NCBI GenBank assembly: GCA_030686995.1
Contig: CM060703.1
Location: 118,960,861 to 119,024,860 of the forward strand
Length of the DNA: 64,000 bases
From: Artemisia argyi
Taxonomy: Eukaryota > Streptophyta > Magnoliopsida > Asterales > Asteraceae
Direction: 5' to 3'
In this document: one piece after another, positions 1 through 10,636 of the stretch
How the letters are laid out: every line of letters starts with the position of its first letter
Position numbering within the stretch: the stretch's first letter is position 1
Notes under the pieces: generated by a model
The model's database searches: none
What the model was told of the DNA's origin: nothing
What the model saw: only the letters and a program-made list of their open reading frames with translations
Translations under genes and position numbers: made by a program

Positions 1-2
1 CC

Positions 3-518
3 AAGTACCCCGGTGGAGTTTGTAACTTTGTCGGGAGAGTTAAAGGTTTACGTGTCTTTGTTGGTAATTTCACTTTTGTCACCGACTTTATGATTGTGGA
101 GGATCTTGCTAATGTTATTGATTGTCAATTATCTAATGTTGTGTTTGGCAAACCATTTGTGGAGGAGTCTAAGTTGGAATACGATGAGGTAGAAGGTACA
201 ATCCGATTTGTAAGTAACACCGATAGTATCACGTATAGGATGCCCAATAAGATGAAAGAATTTCGCTTTATATCTCGTTTTGATACGGACAACGTTGGTG
301 CTTTTGAGGATATTGATGAGAAGGATAAGAAAAAGGGCATGGACTATGTATGGGAAAAAAGGAGCCTTTACTACAAAGATTGCTTGGCCCTTGGACCAAG
401 GTATAAAGTCGATGAAGAATTTGCCCAAATGATTATGGGAGCGATTGAGAAAAAGGTGATTGGTCTCTACAAGGAATATCTACAATCGGAGAGTGGAACC
501 AATGATGAGATCACGTAG
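3..518 (+). CDS. Retropepsin-like accessory protein of element A0 (C-terminal part, open at the left edge)
   Basis: The frame is open from base 3 to a TAG at 516-518. The protein is colinear with the element A copy at 37872-38400 and has no internal stop here. It covers the segment after the protease-like active-site region: 'KYPGGVCNFVGRVKGL', then 'DFMIVEDLANVID', then an acidic/basic tail with 'KKKGMDYVWEKR'. I recognise this family from Asteraceae retroelements, where it is often mis-named after unrelated domains. The fold suggests an aspartic-protease relative, but the catalytic part lies left of the window in this copy. The homologous part in A has DFKSP instead of D-T/S-G, so proteolytic activity is doubtful. 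Role inferred, not shown. Confidence 0.75.
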   Translation, partial: KYPGGVCNFVGRVKGLRVFVGNFTFVTDFMIVEDLANVIDCQLSNVVFGKPFVEESKLEYDEVEGTIRFVSNTDSITYRMPNKMKEFRFISRFDTDNVGAFEDIDEKDKKKGMDYVWEKRSLYYKDCLALGPRYKVDEEFAQMIMGAIEKKVIGLYKEYLQSESGTNDEIT

Positions 519-1892
519 TAACCCATGACTTTGAGTCTAGCTACAAGACTCGTAAATAAAGAAAAGCGCTTCTTGGGAGGCAACCCATGTTTTGTGTGAT
601 TTTATTTGTTTGATTGTTATTTGCTTCCGTATGCATGTTCTATTTTTATTGTTGGTTGATCATGTTTCTCAACTAAAATGTGAAAATACTTTATTATGTT
701 GTTTGGCCTAGTCTTAACTCCAACCTAAAGGTATTTTTGCAAAAGATAAGTGTAAGGGGAAACCCCAAATATGTTTTTAAGAAACAAACCGATCATGATT
801 CTCCACAATTTTAAATGAACATGTATATTCGTATTTGTTAGAGTCAAATGCTTGTATTGAGTCATAATGAAGTTTTGCAGGATTTTCCAGGAAGTAGGAC
901 AAAGTTTTTCCAGAAATTTTCCGGAAACTTAACATAAGAATTTCTGCAGGTCCATTCTGACGGCGTCAGAGTTTACTCTTGACGGCGTCAGGAGTTAAAA
1001 ATCTGGAAATTTTACCGGTTTTGTTTTTCTAACGGAGTCTTATGGTTTTTGTGAATTATTAAGTTTTATAATCTCCAGGAAATCTGCAAACTTCATTCCA
1101 CAAGCATTATATCTTACTTTGTTTTCTAGGATTAGTAACTTATATAGGATGTCGCCGATTTTACGCGAGGTTGTCTTGTCTATTTTGTCAGGATTTACAG
1201 GTTATTTATGACAAGAAGATGATTTATATTCTGGAAGGGAAGCTTTGATTGTTCGTTTTCTTGGAGGAAGATTTAACCTGGCCAACCTAAAATCCATACC
1301 GAGCGAATCAGGGGAGTATTTGATTTCATTCTCTTTACTTCTTAACTTTTACATTCTTTACTTGAACACTGGGGACAATGTTCATCTTAAGTGTAAGGGG
1401 AGGGTAAAAAGATGATACCTTACATATGCACTTTCGCTTGAGTTTGTTTTGTCTGATAGTAGATGTGTAATAAAACTATGAGAAATACTTGTTAGTGTAA
1501 TTTTAGCGCCAAATTTAAAATTTTTTACAACATTTAGGAGTGAAACTTTAGCCATAGCAAGCGTCTCATGGATAGGAGGTTGTATGACTAGCACATAACC
1601 GTATATTCAGAAAAATTTTCCACCCAAAAATGTGAGGTTCGCCTTTAGATTTGATAGGAAAAGCATTTACTATTAGTGCTTATGAGTGTACCGGTAGCAT
1701 TTAGATTCTAGAACTTGCGTTAGTGATGCATCCCGAGACCGCTAGTGAGACTACATTCGTGTGGTAGGATTTACTACATGATAAGAGGCATTAGGATCAC
1801 CCTTGTGTTAAACCCGTATCATAATTACTTGACCATTTAAGTCATATTACTTGGCTAGTTAAGTCAACTAATTTTTCCCACACCCTTTGCGT

Positions 1893-2054
1893 TGTACTCA
1901 TTTTTAGTACACGATACCCCTAGTACACCCCTCCGAGCCTATCTTTTCGTTTCTAACTTTAAGCATCTTACTTAAAGAAAGAATTTGTTACACCCCACTT
2001 AAATGTACACCCAAATCGCCTTAGCCTTCCGTGTATGCGCTCATTTTTAGTGCA
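1893..2054 (+). other. Two short stem-loops with the same loop and different stems
   Basis: TGTAC-TCATTTTTA-GTACA lies at 1893-1911 and TGCGC-TCATTTTTA-GTGCA at 2036-2054. The element A copies are at 43486-43504 and 43629-43647. The second reads TGCAC-TCATTTTTG-GTGCA there, which restores full pairing. Loop retention with compensating stem changes suggests an RNA or DNA structure. Confidence 0.5.
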
Positions 2055-2365
2055 TTATTGTTATTTGTTAAACCCTAAGTTAACTTTCTAATTGATTACA
2101 TGGTTGCTAAGTCGAGTCATATCCTTGTACATATTGTTTTGGGACGATTGGGACTCATGGGTAAGTACTTATTTTATGGAGTAATGGGGAAGAACATCAT
2201 TTATTACCCCCATATGTACGTTAATCTTAAAAGTGCTCCAAGTGTTTTGATTTTCTTAATTCGAGTCATTAGATTAGTTAAATGTAAAGTATGTAAAGAT
2301 TCAAGTGTAAGGGGAATTCTCATCCCCTATGATGTATTATTTCGGATGGTAGGGTAAGAGTGTAT

Positions 2366-2366
<1 letters not shown>

Positions 2367-2410
<44 letters not shown>

Positions 2411-2460
2411 GAAAAAAAAACAAGAAAAAAAAATAGAAAAAAAAAGAAAAAGAGAAAAAA
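2367..2460 (+). repeat. A-rich tract
   Basis: About 40 uninterrupted A residues are followed by A-runs broken by G, T or C. The same tract occurs at the same place in element A (56522-56600), so it is an inherited part of the family and not a new poly(A) insertion. Confidence 0.85.
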
Positions 2461-2992
2461 CATACGGACTACCATCCCGTTTTTATTCTATGTTTATTTT
2501 ATGTTTTTGTTATTTTTCATTTATTAGCTTAAGTCGAGTCTAGTCTTGGCTTAGCAACGCCATCTTGTACATGTAATTAACCAAGATTGTTAACTCGCCA
2601 CCAGTAAAATTTCCTTCATCCAACAAAACCGTGTAATTCATATCCCTATACCTAACGTTACAACCCTTTAAAAAGACCTCTTTGATAGTTTATCCTAGGT
2701 GCTTACGCCATGTGGTGGAGGTTTGATCCTTTCCCAAGCCTATGGTAATCTATTTTGCTATGACAGGTAGTGAGAGATATCTTCCATTTCCATAATGTTA
2801 TATTACTTTATTACACCCGAGAGATGTGAGTATCTAAACACTATTTGTGAGGTGCTTGTGTATGACCTCCGGGCTTGTCTATTGGTCTTTAGTGGAACGA
2901 TTATTTGTTGTAATTACTTTTATATTAGTGTTAAATGACCCCTAACTTGTCTTTCGAGTAGAATAAAAGTGCATTTGCTTGAGGACAAGCAA

Positions 2993-3012
2993 ATCTCAAG
3001 TGTAAGGGTATA
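2993..3012 (+). other. Polypurine tract of A0
   Basis: The sequence AAATCTCAAGTGTAAGGGTA sits directly before the LTR start TGATGAGGCG at 3013, where plus-strand priming is expected. It is preceded by TTGAGGACAAGC, and the GGACAA..AAGTGT pairing recurs in this family and in element B. Confidence 0.65.
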
Positions 3013-4421
3013 TGATGAGGCGAAAAATGATCCGTTTTTAGGGGGTCATTTAAGCCCGAATCCGAATTTATTTGATCAAATATTGCCCTAAATCGTTCCT
3101 TTTGTGATTTTAGGTGTTTGGAGAGTGAATTCTGGAAAAGAAGCCATTTTGGACGTTTTTGGAGCATAAAAGTGAAGAAAACGGCAAAGTACCAAATTTC
3201 CATGCTGAAGATACAAGGTGACGGCGTCAAGAGTAATATCTTGACGGCGTCAGACATAAAGATTAAAATACCGAAGGTGGTGACGGCGTCAAACGCCTTC
3301 ATGACGGCGTCAAAGTGGCAAGAATAAAATACCGTGGTCGGTGACGGCGTCACATAGGCCGTCATAAGTAGATCAAGGCCGTCCGAGGAAGTATATGGCG
3401 GCGAGGTGACGGCGTCACATGTAACTCTTGACGCCGTCAGCCTACTTTTCCTATATATAGTTTTCTAGTTTTTTCATTAAAAGGAGAGGGAAGTTTTGGT
3501 GAAACCCTAAAGATGAATTTGGTGCCTCTTTTACAGGTTTTTCAAGGGTTCCAAACCCTTGATACCTTGCATTGTAATTGAGATAAGTGTTCTTCTAATT
3601 CAATCAATATGTCTATGTGTTGGTTGTTTATATCTTGTTCTTGTCTCAATTCAATTATGCTAGGCTAGATCTCTCTTGTGTTTGCTTAGATCTAATGAAA
3701 CCTAGATGTTGATTATGTGTTGATTACTTGTTTATTCTTGTTCTTGGATGAATGATTTATATGTTAGGCTTAAGAAAACTGGCAGATCTCCAAATGGTAA
3801 CATGCTTGAACGTCTTAAGAAACATGAACCGAGGCATACTAGGTCTTTATTGGTTGTATTTAATGCATGAGCCACTGTTTACAATCCCTATAGTTGTGCT
3901 GGGTCATGGTGTAGGAGGAGATAAGAGCTCATAGAGTTGGGGAGTTATGTATGCCACCCCACGAATGATATTAAGGAATACAATCCGTCATCCATACAAG
4001 TATAACAAGTAATTAACGTGTAAAAGATATCTAGGGAGTAGTGAAGTCTAAGTAAACACAATTTCTCCAATTACTGCTCACAACCTTAGTATAATTAGTT
4101 TGTTTTCATTTTTATTATTTTATTTTGATTATATATTAGTTTTGGGTTAGTTGAATAGCAACTAATTCTGCCCACTCCTTCAAAAACCGAGATTTTAATT
4201 GCTTTCATAAAAATATAAAAATACAAAAATAATCATCTCTCACCTTTAGAACTATTAATTAGGTTTTCTAATCCTAGCGACACTATTCCTAAGCTGAACG
4301 ATCAATCCCCCGGTACTTGTCACTATACTATACTACAACGATCAGGTACACTGCCTGGTGGGGGTTGTAAGCTTCTCGAGATCCCTTGAGAGGTAAAGCA
4401 AGGTGCGATTCCCACGCATCA
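3013..4421 (+). repeat. 3' LTR of A0 (1409 bp)
   Basis: It starts TGATGAGGCG and ends ..CGCATCA. The 5' LTR of A (35808-37216) has the same start, end and length (1409 bp). It carries a palindrome array and TATA box in its first third (3219-3459), then transcribed R/U5 sequence including 'CAATATGTCTATGTGTTGG', which is conserved between the two copies. Confidence 0.85.
3219..3459 (+). promoter_or_regulatory. LTR promoter: seven TGACGGCGTCA palindromes upstream of a TATA box
   Basis: Perfect 11-bp palindromes TGACGGCGTCA start at 3219, 3242, 3281, 3302, 3342 and 3407, with the complement TGACGCCGTCA at 3429. Start-to-start spacings are 23, 39, 21, 40, 65 and 22 bp, roughly 2, 4, 2, 4, 6 and 2 helical turns. 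A TATATATA box follows at 3452-3459. Each palindrome is an inverted pair of TGACG, the core bound by plant TGA-type bZIP factors (family knowledge). That these factors bind here is inference. In element A (36010-36225) most copies are mutated. Confidence 0.7.
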
Positions 4422-6782
4422 TGCATCCATCAGAATCTTCCCATATAGTTCATCCGTTACATGCCTTGTGGCAGACTGACTTAATGAGAATGCTTTGGGC
4501 TTTTCAACCGTTGTCATACTTATTGGTTCAGTTGCCATGGACTTTCCTATATCTCTTTCACTCGTGTTTGTCACACTTACCCTTTCTTCTTCTCTTTCTG
4601 TTTCACCAGATTCGATAGCTGCAACACCTTCTTGTACATTATGAGTTTCAGAGGATCGATATCTTGTAGGTTGCCTGCTTGACCTGGTGGTTGATGAAGT
4701 TTGTTGTGTTGTTGGAGAAGTGAAACTGGTGCGTCTCAATCTCTTTGATCTCCTCTCCCCCTCAGGATTGCTCGAGTCAGGGTCATCCTGATTACGTTTG
4801 TGAGATTGAGGTCTGCATCTTTGCTCTAGAACAAAGACTTTGTATTTTAGCTCCTTTATCGTTTGAAGTAGCTTTTTGTGATTAGCAGCCATTGATGATC
4901 GGATAGTTTCAATGTCTGTTGAGTCTTGTCCAGAGGCATAAGTAGCCATGAGTGAATGATAGAGGTTTTGGTTTTCATTCTAAAGATGAGGTTGATCGGT
5001 AAAGATTTTATGCATCATTTCTCTAAGTTGATCAAAAGTGAGTTCCTCGTCTCCAGTGACCTCTTCGGCAACTGCTTCATGAATTTTTCTTCGTTTCTCT
5101 TCAGCTTCGCATTGTTTTTTGAAATCGGCTGAAAATTCATGTACCGCTCGATTTAGATATCCCATTGTAATGTCAGCAATGGGAGTCTCTAGTCGAGTGT
5201 GAGGAGTTGTTGATGATGATGGTGGGATTGTTGTAGTAGTAGTTACAGTATGTGGAGGTTTGGGTATTTGTTATGAAATTGTTTGTTTTATATGTGTTGT
5301 TGTTGGTGGTGGTGGTGGTGGTGTTTGTTGTTGATTTGGTGGATTAGGCGGGGTAAATGGTAACGATTCGGATCCACGAAGAATTTCTGACGGAAAACTA
5401 GTCGCTGTGTCAACACATGATACAGGATTCATTCGTTCTGGAGTTCCTATGAGTTGGTGTAACTCGGATGATTTAATGATACTACTTGTGTCAGATTCTA
5501 GCCTAGTCTCCTTACTAACTTCTGGCCTATGCGTTTTGTCCACCTCCTCTCCAACATTTCCTTCGTTTAAGACATTGTCATTGTCATGTGTAATGGACAA
5601 TGTCATTTCAGAGTCATTCTTACTCTGTGTTCCAGTATCTTCGTTCACTTGAACATCTCCTTCGTTCCTTGTAACTCTAGACTGCTGAATGTCAGCAAGT
5701 CTTTGTAATCTCTTATGCCTTTTATCCCCCTTTTCAACATGTTGCCCCTTACTCCCCTTCTCTAGTCCTAAATTGGCGCTAGGATCTAATTCCTTATGCG
5801 TTTCAGGGGTAGGTCCGCTCGGTTTCAAGCTTTCCATAGAAACGGAAGATCTACTTATATATTCCTTGTAATCCATTGACTTTTTGTCAGCAAGATCAAG
5901 CAACTCTTGAGGTATGGGCATTGGAGGCTTCGTTGTTGCATCTTTTGCCTGTTGAAGATTTTTCATGACTTTATCATTAATTCTTACTTCGATCGGCCTT
6001 GCTGAAATTTTTTTAGATTACATCATATCTCTAATGATAAGTTTGATGAATCTAACAAAAGGAATATAGGCACCATTCGCCTTCTTTTTCATCTTGGTCT
6101 TTAGTTTGTTTTGTACCAATTCAACTAGCTCAATCCAAATTAACAAAGCATAGTCAAAGTGGCACTGATTAACCACTCCATAAAAAATTTGATACATAGA
6201 GAATCTTCCATCATCAATTCCCACATCTTTACCTGCTAGGCATCGGTTGAGAATGGAGAACATTGTTGCCCATAAGCCTGGAAGACACTTTCTCTTGAAA
6301 CTAAAAGTGTTTATGAGCTTGATTAGATCATTGTCAAAGCCAAGGTCCAAAAGGAATTGCTGAATTTGGTTATTTCCCGGTAGAACTTCAAACCCGTGTC
6401 TGTTGTTGGATGTTGCTGCTGGTAAGTCCAGTGCACATCTGAGTGATTCACTTTTGAGTGTGGATGTGTATCTGTCTACTGTGACTTTCAGCATTGCGGG
6501 TTTGGAGTTTTGATCAACATGCACTGTGTTCCAGAATTGTTGAATGTAAATTTGGGGGATTTCAATTGCTGTGTTGTTGAGAGTAGGAAATATTGGGTGA
6601 TTCTTCAGTATTTCAACAATGATTGGGTGATCACAGTTGAACTGGTGTGGATTAAAAAGATAGTTTCTATCACCCAGCCTGACATAATTGGTGGAGGGAA
6701 GGAGTTGTTCATAGGTGAGTTGTTGTAGTGGTTCATGTCGATTTTCCGAAACTTCTTGTGGTTGTTGTTGTTCTTGAGCCAT
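4422..6782 (-). pseudogene. Accessory ORF (aORF) of copia-like element K, truncated by A0
   Basis: It is one continuous reading frame from ATG at 6782, with three in-frame stops: TAA at 6020-6018, TAA at 5273-5271 and TAG at 4982-4980. No frameshift occurs over about 787 codons. Residues 1-255 form a compact domain ('QIYIQQFWNTVHVDQ', 'GAYIPFVRFIKLIIRD') resembling the putative plant transposon protein group (Transposase_32-like) of Asteraceae copia elements. A low-complexity Ser/Thr/Pro/Glu-rich middle follows, then a charged segment with a predicted coiled coil ('IKELKYKVFVLEQRC') and basic KRxxRR stretches. The frame is cut by the A0 LTR, which supplies the terminal TGA at 4421. Function unknown; a gag-like or nucleic-acid-binding role is only a guess. 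Confidence 0.65.
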
Positions 6783-6930
6783 TGTAATGATTGATTATGA
6801 AATGACATAAAAAATGTATCAATCTTGATAAAGTTTACAATGTTTATTTTTCACTCTGTCTGTTTTTACATGCTATGGCATTTCTTATTCGAGCATATTT
6901 CATTTTTTTTTCTTTTCTTACGCTTTCTTG

Positions 6931-6938
6931 CTTTTATA
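6931..6938 (-). promoter_or_regulatory. Candidate TATA box of the K aORF
   Basis: Minus-strand TATAAAAG, about 150 nt upstream of the ATG at 6782, is flanked by GC-containing ATGCGCTTATGC. It parallels the TATA boxes found upstream of the E and F aORF2 genes. The evidence is position and sequence only. Confidence 0.35.
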
Positions 6939-7210
6939 GCATAAGCGCATTCTCTTTTCTTTTCACATGCGATTTTATTATCTCTTTCTGTTTTTATTTT
7001 CCTCACCAAAAAATTTGTTGATTTGTGACACTCTTTCAAAAATTGTTTAAGGTATAGATTAAACTTTGTTTTATAATGCTCATGCTTTAGAAAATACGTT
7101 TATCTAACCCTTTTGAAGCTTTGGGAAAAAGTATCAACTTGTATTCAAACAAAAGTTTTCTAGTTAAACTAGAACACTTGTTTTTGGAAATAAAATTTTT
7201 CATAGAAAAT

Positions 7211-7555
7211 TTTGTTGCATGAGCGTAAGATTTCTTAACAACTGACAATACTTTAGACTCTCTATTACGTGGACTAGTTAAATGATTCCGTTATCAGCTT
7301 TTCGGTGATAACTAGTCCTAGTAACCATCTTGAAGATGAGAATACTTAAGTTAAGTCAACTGTAATACGTCTTAAAAGAGCTTTTGTTGCATAAGTGTGA
7401 GAATTCTCAAAACGTATCTAGACCTTGGATACTCTATTACGTTGTGTAGCTAAAGGGATGCATTATCAGTTTTTAGGTCATAACTAGCCCTAATAACTAC
7501 CTTGAAGATGAGATACCCTTAGTTTAAATAGTGTTGAGTCGTCTCAAAACCATTT
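7211..7555. repeat. Diverged tandem duplication, unit about 171 bp
   Basis: TTTGTTGCAT at 7211 recurs at 7383. CTCTATTACG at 7259 recurs at 7432, and CTTGAAGATGAGA at 7329 recurs at 7501. Order and spacing are conserved and the two units differ by many substitutions, so the duplication is old. Confidence 0.8.
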
Positions 7556-9108
7556 AAATCAAAACAATTGAGAGTGAAAAATCTGTTAAGTGATTGCATG
7601 AATTGGTTTTAAAATTAAATTCAAGGCATTGGCAATCACTAACATTTTGTAAACATATCCGTCAAATCAGTCATGTACACAAAGTATTCATAAAAATTGC
7701 AATCATAGAAAAGTCTAAGTCTAGTAATTAAACATATGCATCACATATTCTGTTAAGGCAATAATTGTAACAACCGGTAAATTTCCACTTAAATTAAACT
7801 TATACTTAACCATTTTTCACGCATATTTTTTTTTATTTCATTAAACATTATCAGTTTAATTAATCACAACAACTAATTAATATGACGTAACTCATATTTT
7901 AAATAAACTAGTTTGTTTAGTTTTGTTTTGAATAAATATTTTTATATGTCAAGTACCAAAGTTTTTAATTTCTTATTTACCACTTTACGTTATTTAATAT
8001 TTAATGTTCAAACTAAACATTAGTCATTTAGAGTTTTAACGAAACTTTTCTGGTTAATAAATTAACTATTAACTTCTATTTATTATCATTATAAATTTTT
8101 AGTTTAAATAACGTTTAAGCACTCCGATAAACCCACGACTCATTTTAAATATAAAATTTTAGTATATTGATAAGTTTTAACATTTTATAAACTCTATATT
8201 TTTACGTCATTCGGTTTAAAATTTGGTGACTTAAGGACTTAACGTTAGTAATTACCGGGATCAATCTATACCTTATAAACCTTAAATCTTTCTATACTAT
8301 ATAACAAAAATACAAAAGTCTTACATCTTAAACCCATGGTGCCACGTTTATCTTGCACCAACTACTTGAATAAGATTGCATGATATATGATAAAAATACT
8401 TTCCTTACGTGTGTATAAGCTGTAATGCGTGTCATATAATTACACCATGCATGATGACTTACTACAAATGTATATGTATATATCATGAAAGAATCACACA
8501 TCTATTTTAAACAAACGTGTCATCTCATTTGCCTTATGGTACATTTTAAACCATTCAAACCAAGCTCTAATCTATGGATACATAAATATAATACCAAGCA
8601 TGTGCCAATTAGAAACCAAGGTCAAAACTAGTTTTCTTTTCTTTCTTTTCTGTCGAGAAACCAAATCAAACACCCTTAATTATTTTTATCTTCTCAACAT
8701 GTTTTACTAAACAAGAGTCCTTAAAACTTGTAATGAATACACAAGATAAACATTATGTACGAGTCACTAAGCTCTAAGTACTAAGAACCTAAAGCCTATT
8801 CGACCTAGGATCAAATTTCTAGTTCGAAGTCAAAGAAACCATAACCAATTGGTTAAGACATGCTTACTTGTAAGTCTCCTAGCCCTAGAAGTCCTTACTT
8901 GGTTCCCTAAGCTTCCACATCACCTTTCTCTAGAAGGATTAACCATAAGTCAAATGAGTAGTTAAGTTTTATGGATAGGTTTATACCACAACAATACTTT
9001 CACCCCTTGTTACACTTGGCGATTCAAGGACTTAGACACACCTTAACATGTCTCCTAGGTGTAGACAAGATGACCTAGACATCTCTAGAAGTCCCATGAG
9101 AGTTGCCC

Positions 9109-9117
9109 TATAAATAG
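9109..9117 (+). promoter_or_regulatory. TATA box of J LTR promoter
   Basis: TATAAATAG lies inside GTTGCCCTATAAATAGCGAG. The same sequence is at 14757-14765 in the 3' LTR. With transcription starting about 30 bp downstream, U3 would be about 1.37 kb and R plus U5 about 2.5 kb. Confidence 0.6.
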
Positions 9118-10548
9118 CGAGCCCTAAGTTTGGTTTTTGGCTCACAGTCTGTCGAAACACCTAAACAAGCATGTACTCAGTTAACTACTGATCCTAGGGG
9201 TCTAAGAGAAGCCAAAGAAGGAGTAGGAGTAGCCTAAGATAGAAGATAGAGTAGTGTTGCAAGTTCAAGTCCTTTTGGTATCCAAGAACCTGTATAAGCG
9301 ACTCCTATCAAAGTAAGTACCCACCATCCCTTTTCCAATTCTTTTATACCTTCCATTAGATTCTAAACTTGCTGTTATAAAGGTTTTAATAGAAGCCTAG
9401 GTTAAAAACTTATGTTTCTATTCTTTTCTGTTATAACGAGACAAACAAACACCCTCTCTATTATACTCTAAATTGTATGAGCATATATAAACTTAAAAAT
9501 CAGTTAGGAGAAATAAAAACGAGATTCTAGGCTTTTGAATCACCTGAAACGGACAAACGAGTCAAAAGTTATGTCGATTTGAAGTTATATAAAAACTAAA
9601 ATACCTACTGTTACAGCAGGCAGAATCACGCAAAACGAGGTCTTTCTGGTCCGTTTCGTCAAAAACTTAAAACACGAAAGATTTCCGGAACGACGTTTCC
9701 TTCAAAACTTCTTTAGACCTCGAGTCATGAAAACGCATAACAAAGGGTGTTTTTAATTAATTTCAGAACAGTTTTTTTTAAATGGACATAGCAGAGCTGC
9801 TGCTTTGGACCTAAATTTCATGTAGTAAACGTGCTTCTAAAAATCTGGGTCTTGACATGGTTAAAGTACACTAGAAGATCTAAACATAGGAATAATATGG
9901 AGTAGCCTCGTTTTTATTCAGCCCTACTTATGGGTGTCGACCTGAAAAAAAATCAGCTTTTAATTACTTAGTTTTTCTAATGTAAAAACAGTTTTATACG
10001 CTCCACTTTAGTGACTCGTTGTGTGCAAACCGTAATACGTTAGAACCTCTAGTTTGAACCAATAAGAAGACCTCCTAGTAGACTACTAAAAGGAACAATA
10101 ACGTAGTAGAAACCTCTTCATGTCTCGTGTATAATTAAGCTCACTTTTGGTCGAAAAATCCGTTTTATAAACTTTTCTTTTGATTATTTAGAACAAATAA
10201 GCTAACATTATAAGTAGATAAGCTGATGAAAATTATTTATAAACCTGTTTTAAACTTATATAAAGGAGTCGTAGAAAGTTGGATTTATTTTCGTGGCTAA
10301 AAATGCGTTTTTATTGAAAAAGGACATCGGCTGTAAGTTATATTTGCATGAGGGGTATATATTGCCAAAACTATAAATAATTTTATATTTTGGACTTGAA
10401 ATAAAATAAACTTAAGGTTAAGTGTAGAAAGTGTCAATTGACCAAAGTTCAAGGGTAAAAGTTGCCATTTTTATATAGTTCGAGGGTAAAATTTGTCAAC
10501 TTTAGAAACATGAGGGTCTAAAATGAAAATATTGTAAACCCTAATTAA

Positions 10549-10549
<1 letters not shown>

Positions 10550-10635
<86 letters not shown>
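10550..10635. repeat. (ATT)n microsatellite in J 5' LTR
   Basis: An uninterrupted run of ATT trinucleotides. The counterpart at 16206-16269 in the 3' LTR is shorter, so slippage has occurred since insertion. Confidence 0.95.

Positions 10636-10636
<1 letters not shown>

Larger units (their letters stand above)
519..2992 (+). other. Long non-coding 3' internal region of A0
   Basis: There is no credible ORF; the 85-codon frame at 2100-2357 is not conserved in element A. The stretch holds a GCGCTTCTTGGGAGGCAACC motif (566-585), a G-run motif AAGTGTAAGGGG repeated near 750, 1389 and 2306, and two TGACGGCGTCA palindromes at 958-968 and 980-990. It also holds paired hairpins (1893-2054) and an A-rich tract. 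The order matches 42111-43794 plus 56367-56887 of element A, so this is a conserved structured region rather than random filler. Confidence 0.7.
1..4421 (+). mobile_element. Element A0: 3' part of a Ty3/gypsy-type non-autonomous LTR retrotransposon
   Basis: The stretch aligns with element A (35808-56887). Base 1 corresponds to about 37885, and both contain the retropepsin-like ORF, a gene-poor 2.5-kb 3' region, and an LTR starting TGATGAGGCG. Only the internal 3' part and the 3' LTR (3013-4421) lie in the window; the 5' LTR is to the left. It interrupts the ORF of element K at 4421/4422, so it is younger than K. The 5 bp after the LTR (TGCAT, 4422-4426) should be its target duplication, but the left copy is outside the window. 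Confidence 0.85.
6783..7765. other. Non-coding upstream region of the K aORF
   Basis: The DNA is AT-rich and has no ORF above background. It contains a TATAAAAG box on the minus strand (6931-6938) about 150 nt before the aORF ATG, and a diverged two-copy tandem repeat at 7211-7555. It ends at the ATAAT target site of element J. It was contiguous with 17332 onward before J inserted. Confidence 0.6.

Noticed and set aside
2367..2460. A-rich tract as the poly(A) tail of a LINE or processed transcript
   Set aside because: It is present at the same place in element A (56522-56600), so it belongs to the LTR element family.
3219..3439. Palindrome array as a CRISPR array
   Set aside because: Repeats are 11 bp with unequal 10-54-bp gaps, inside a plant LTR promoter. 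There are no cas genes and the context is eukaryotic.
5407..5871. Plus-strand ORFs of 60-81 codons
   Set aside because: They are antisense shadows of the Ser/Pro-rich part of the K aORF.
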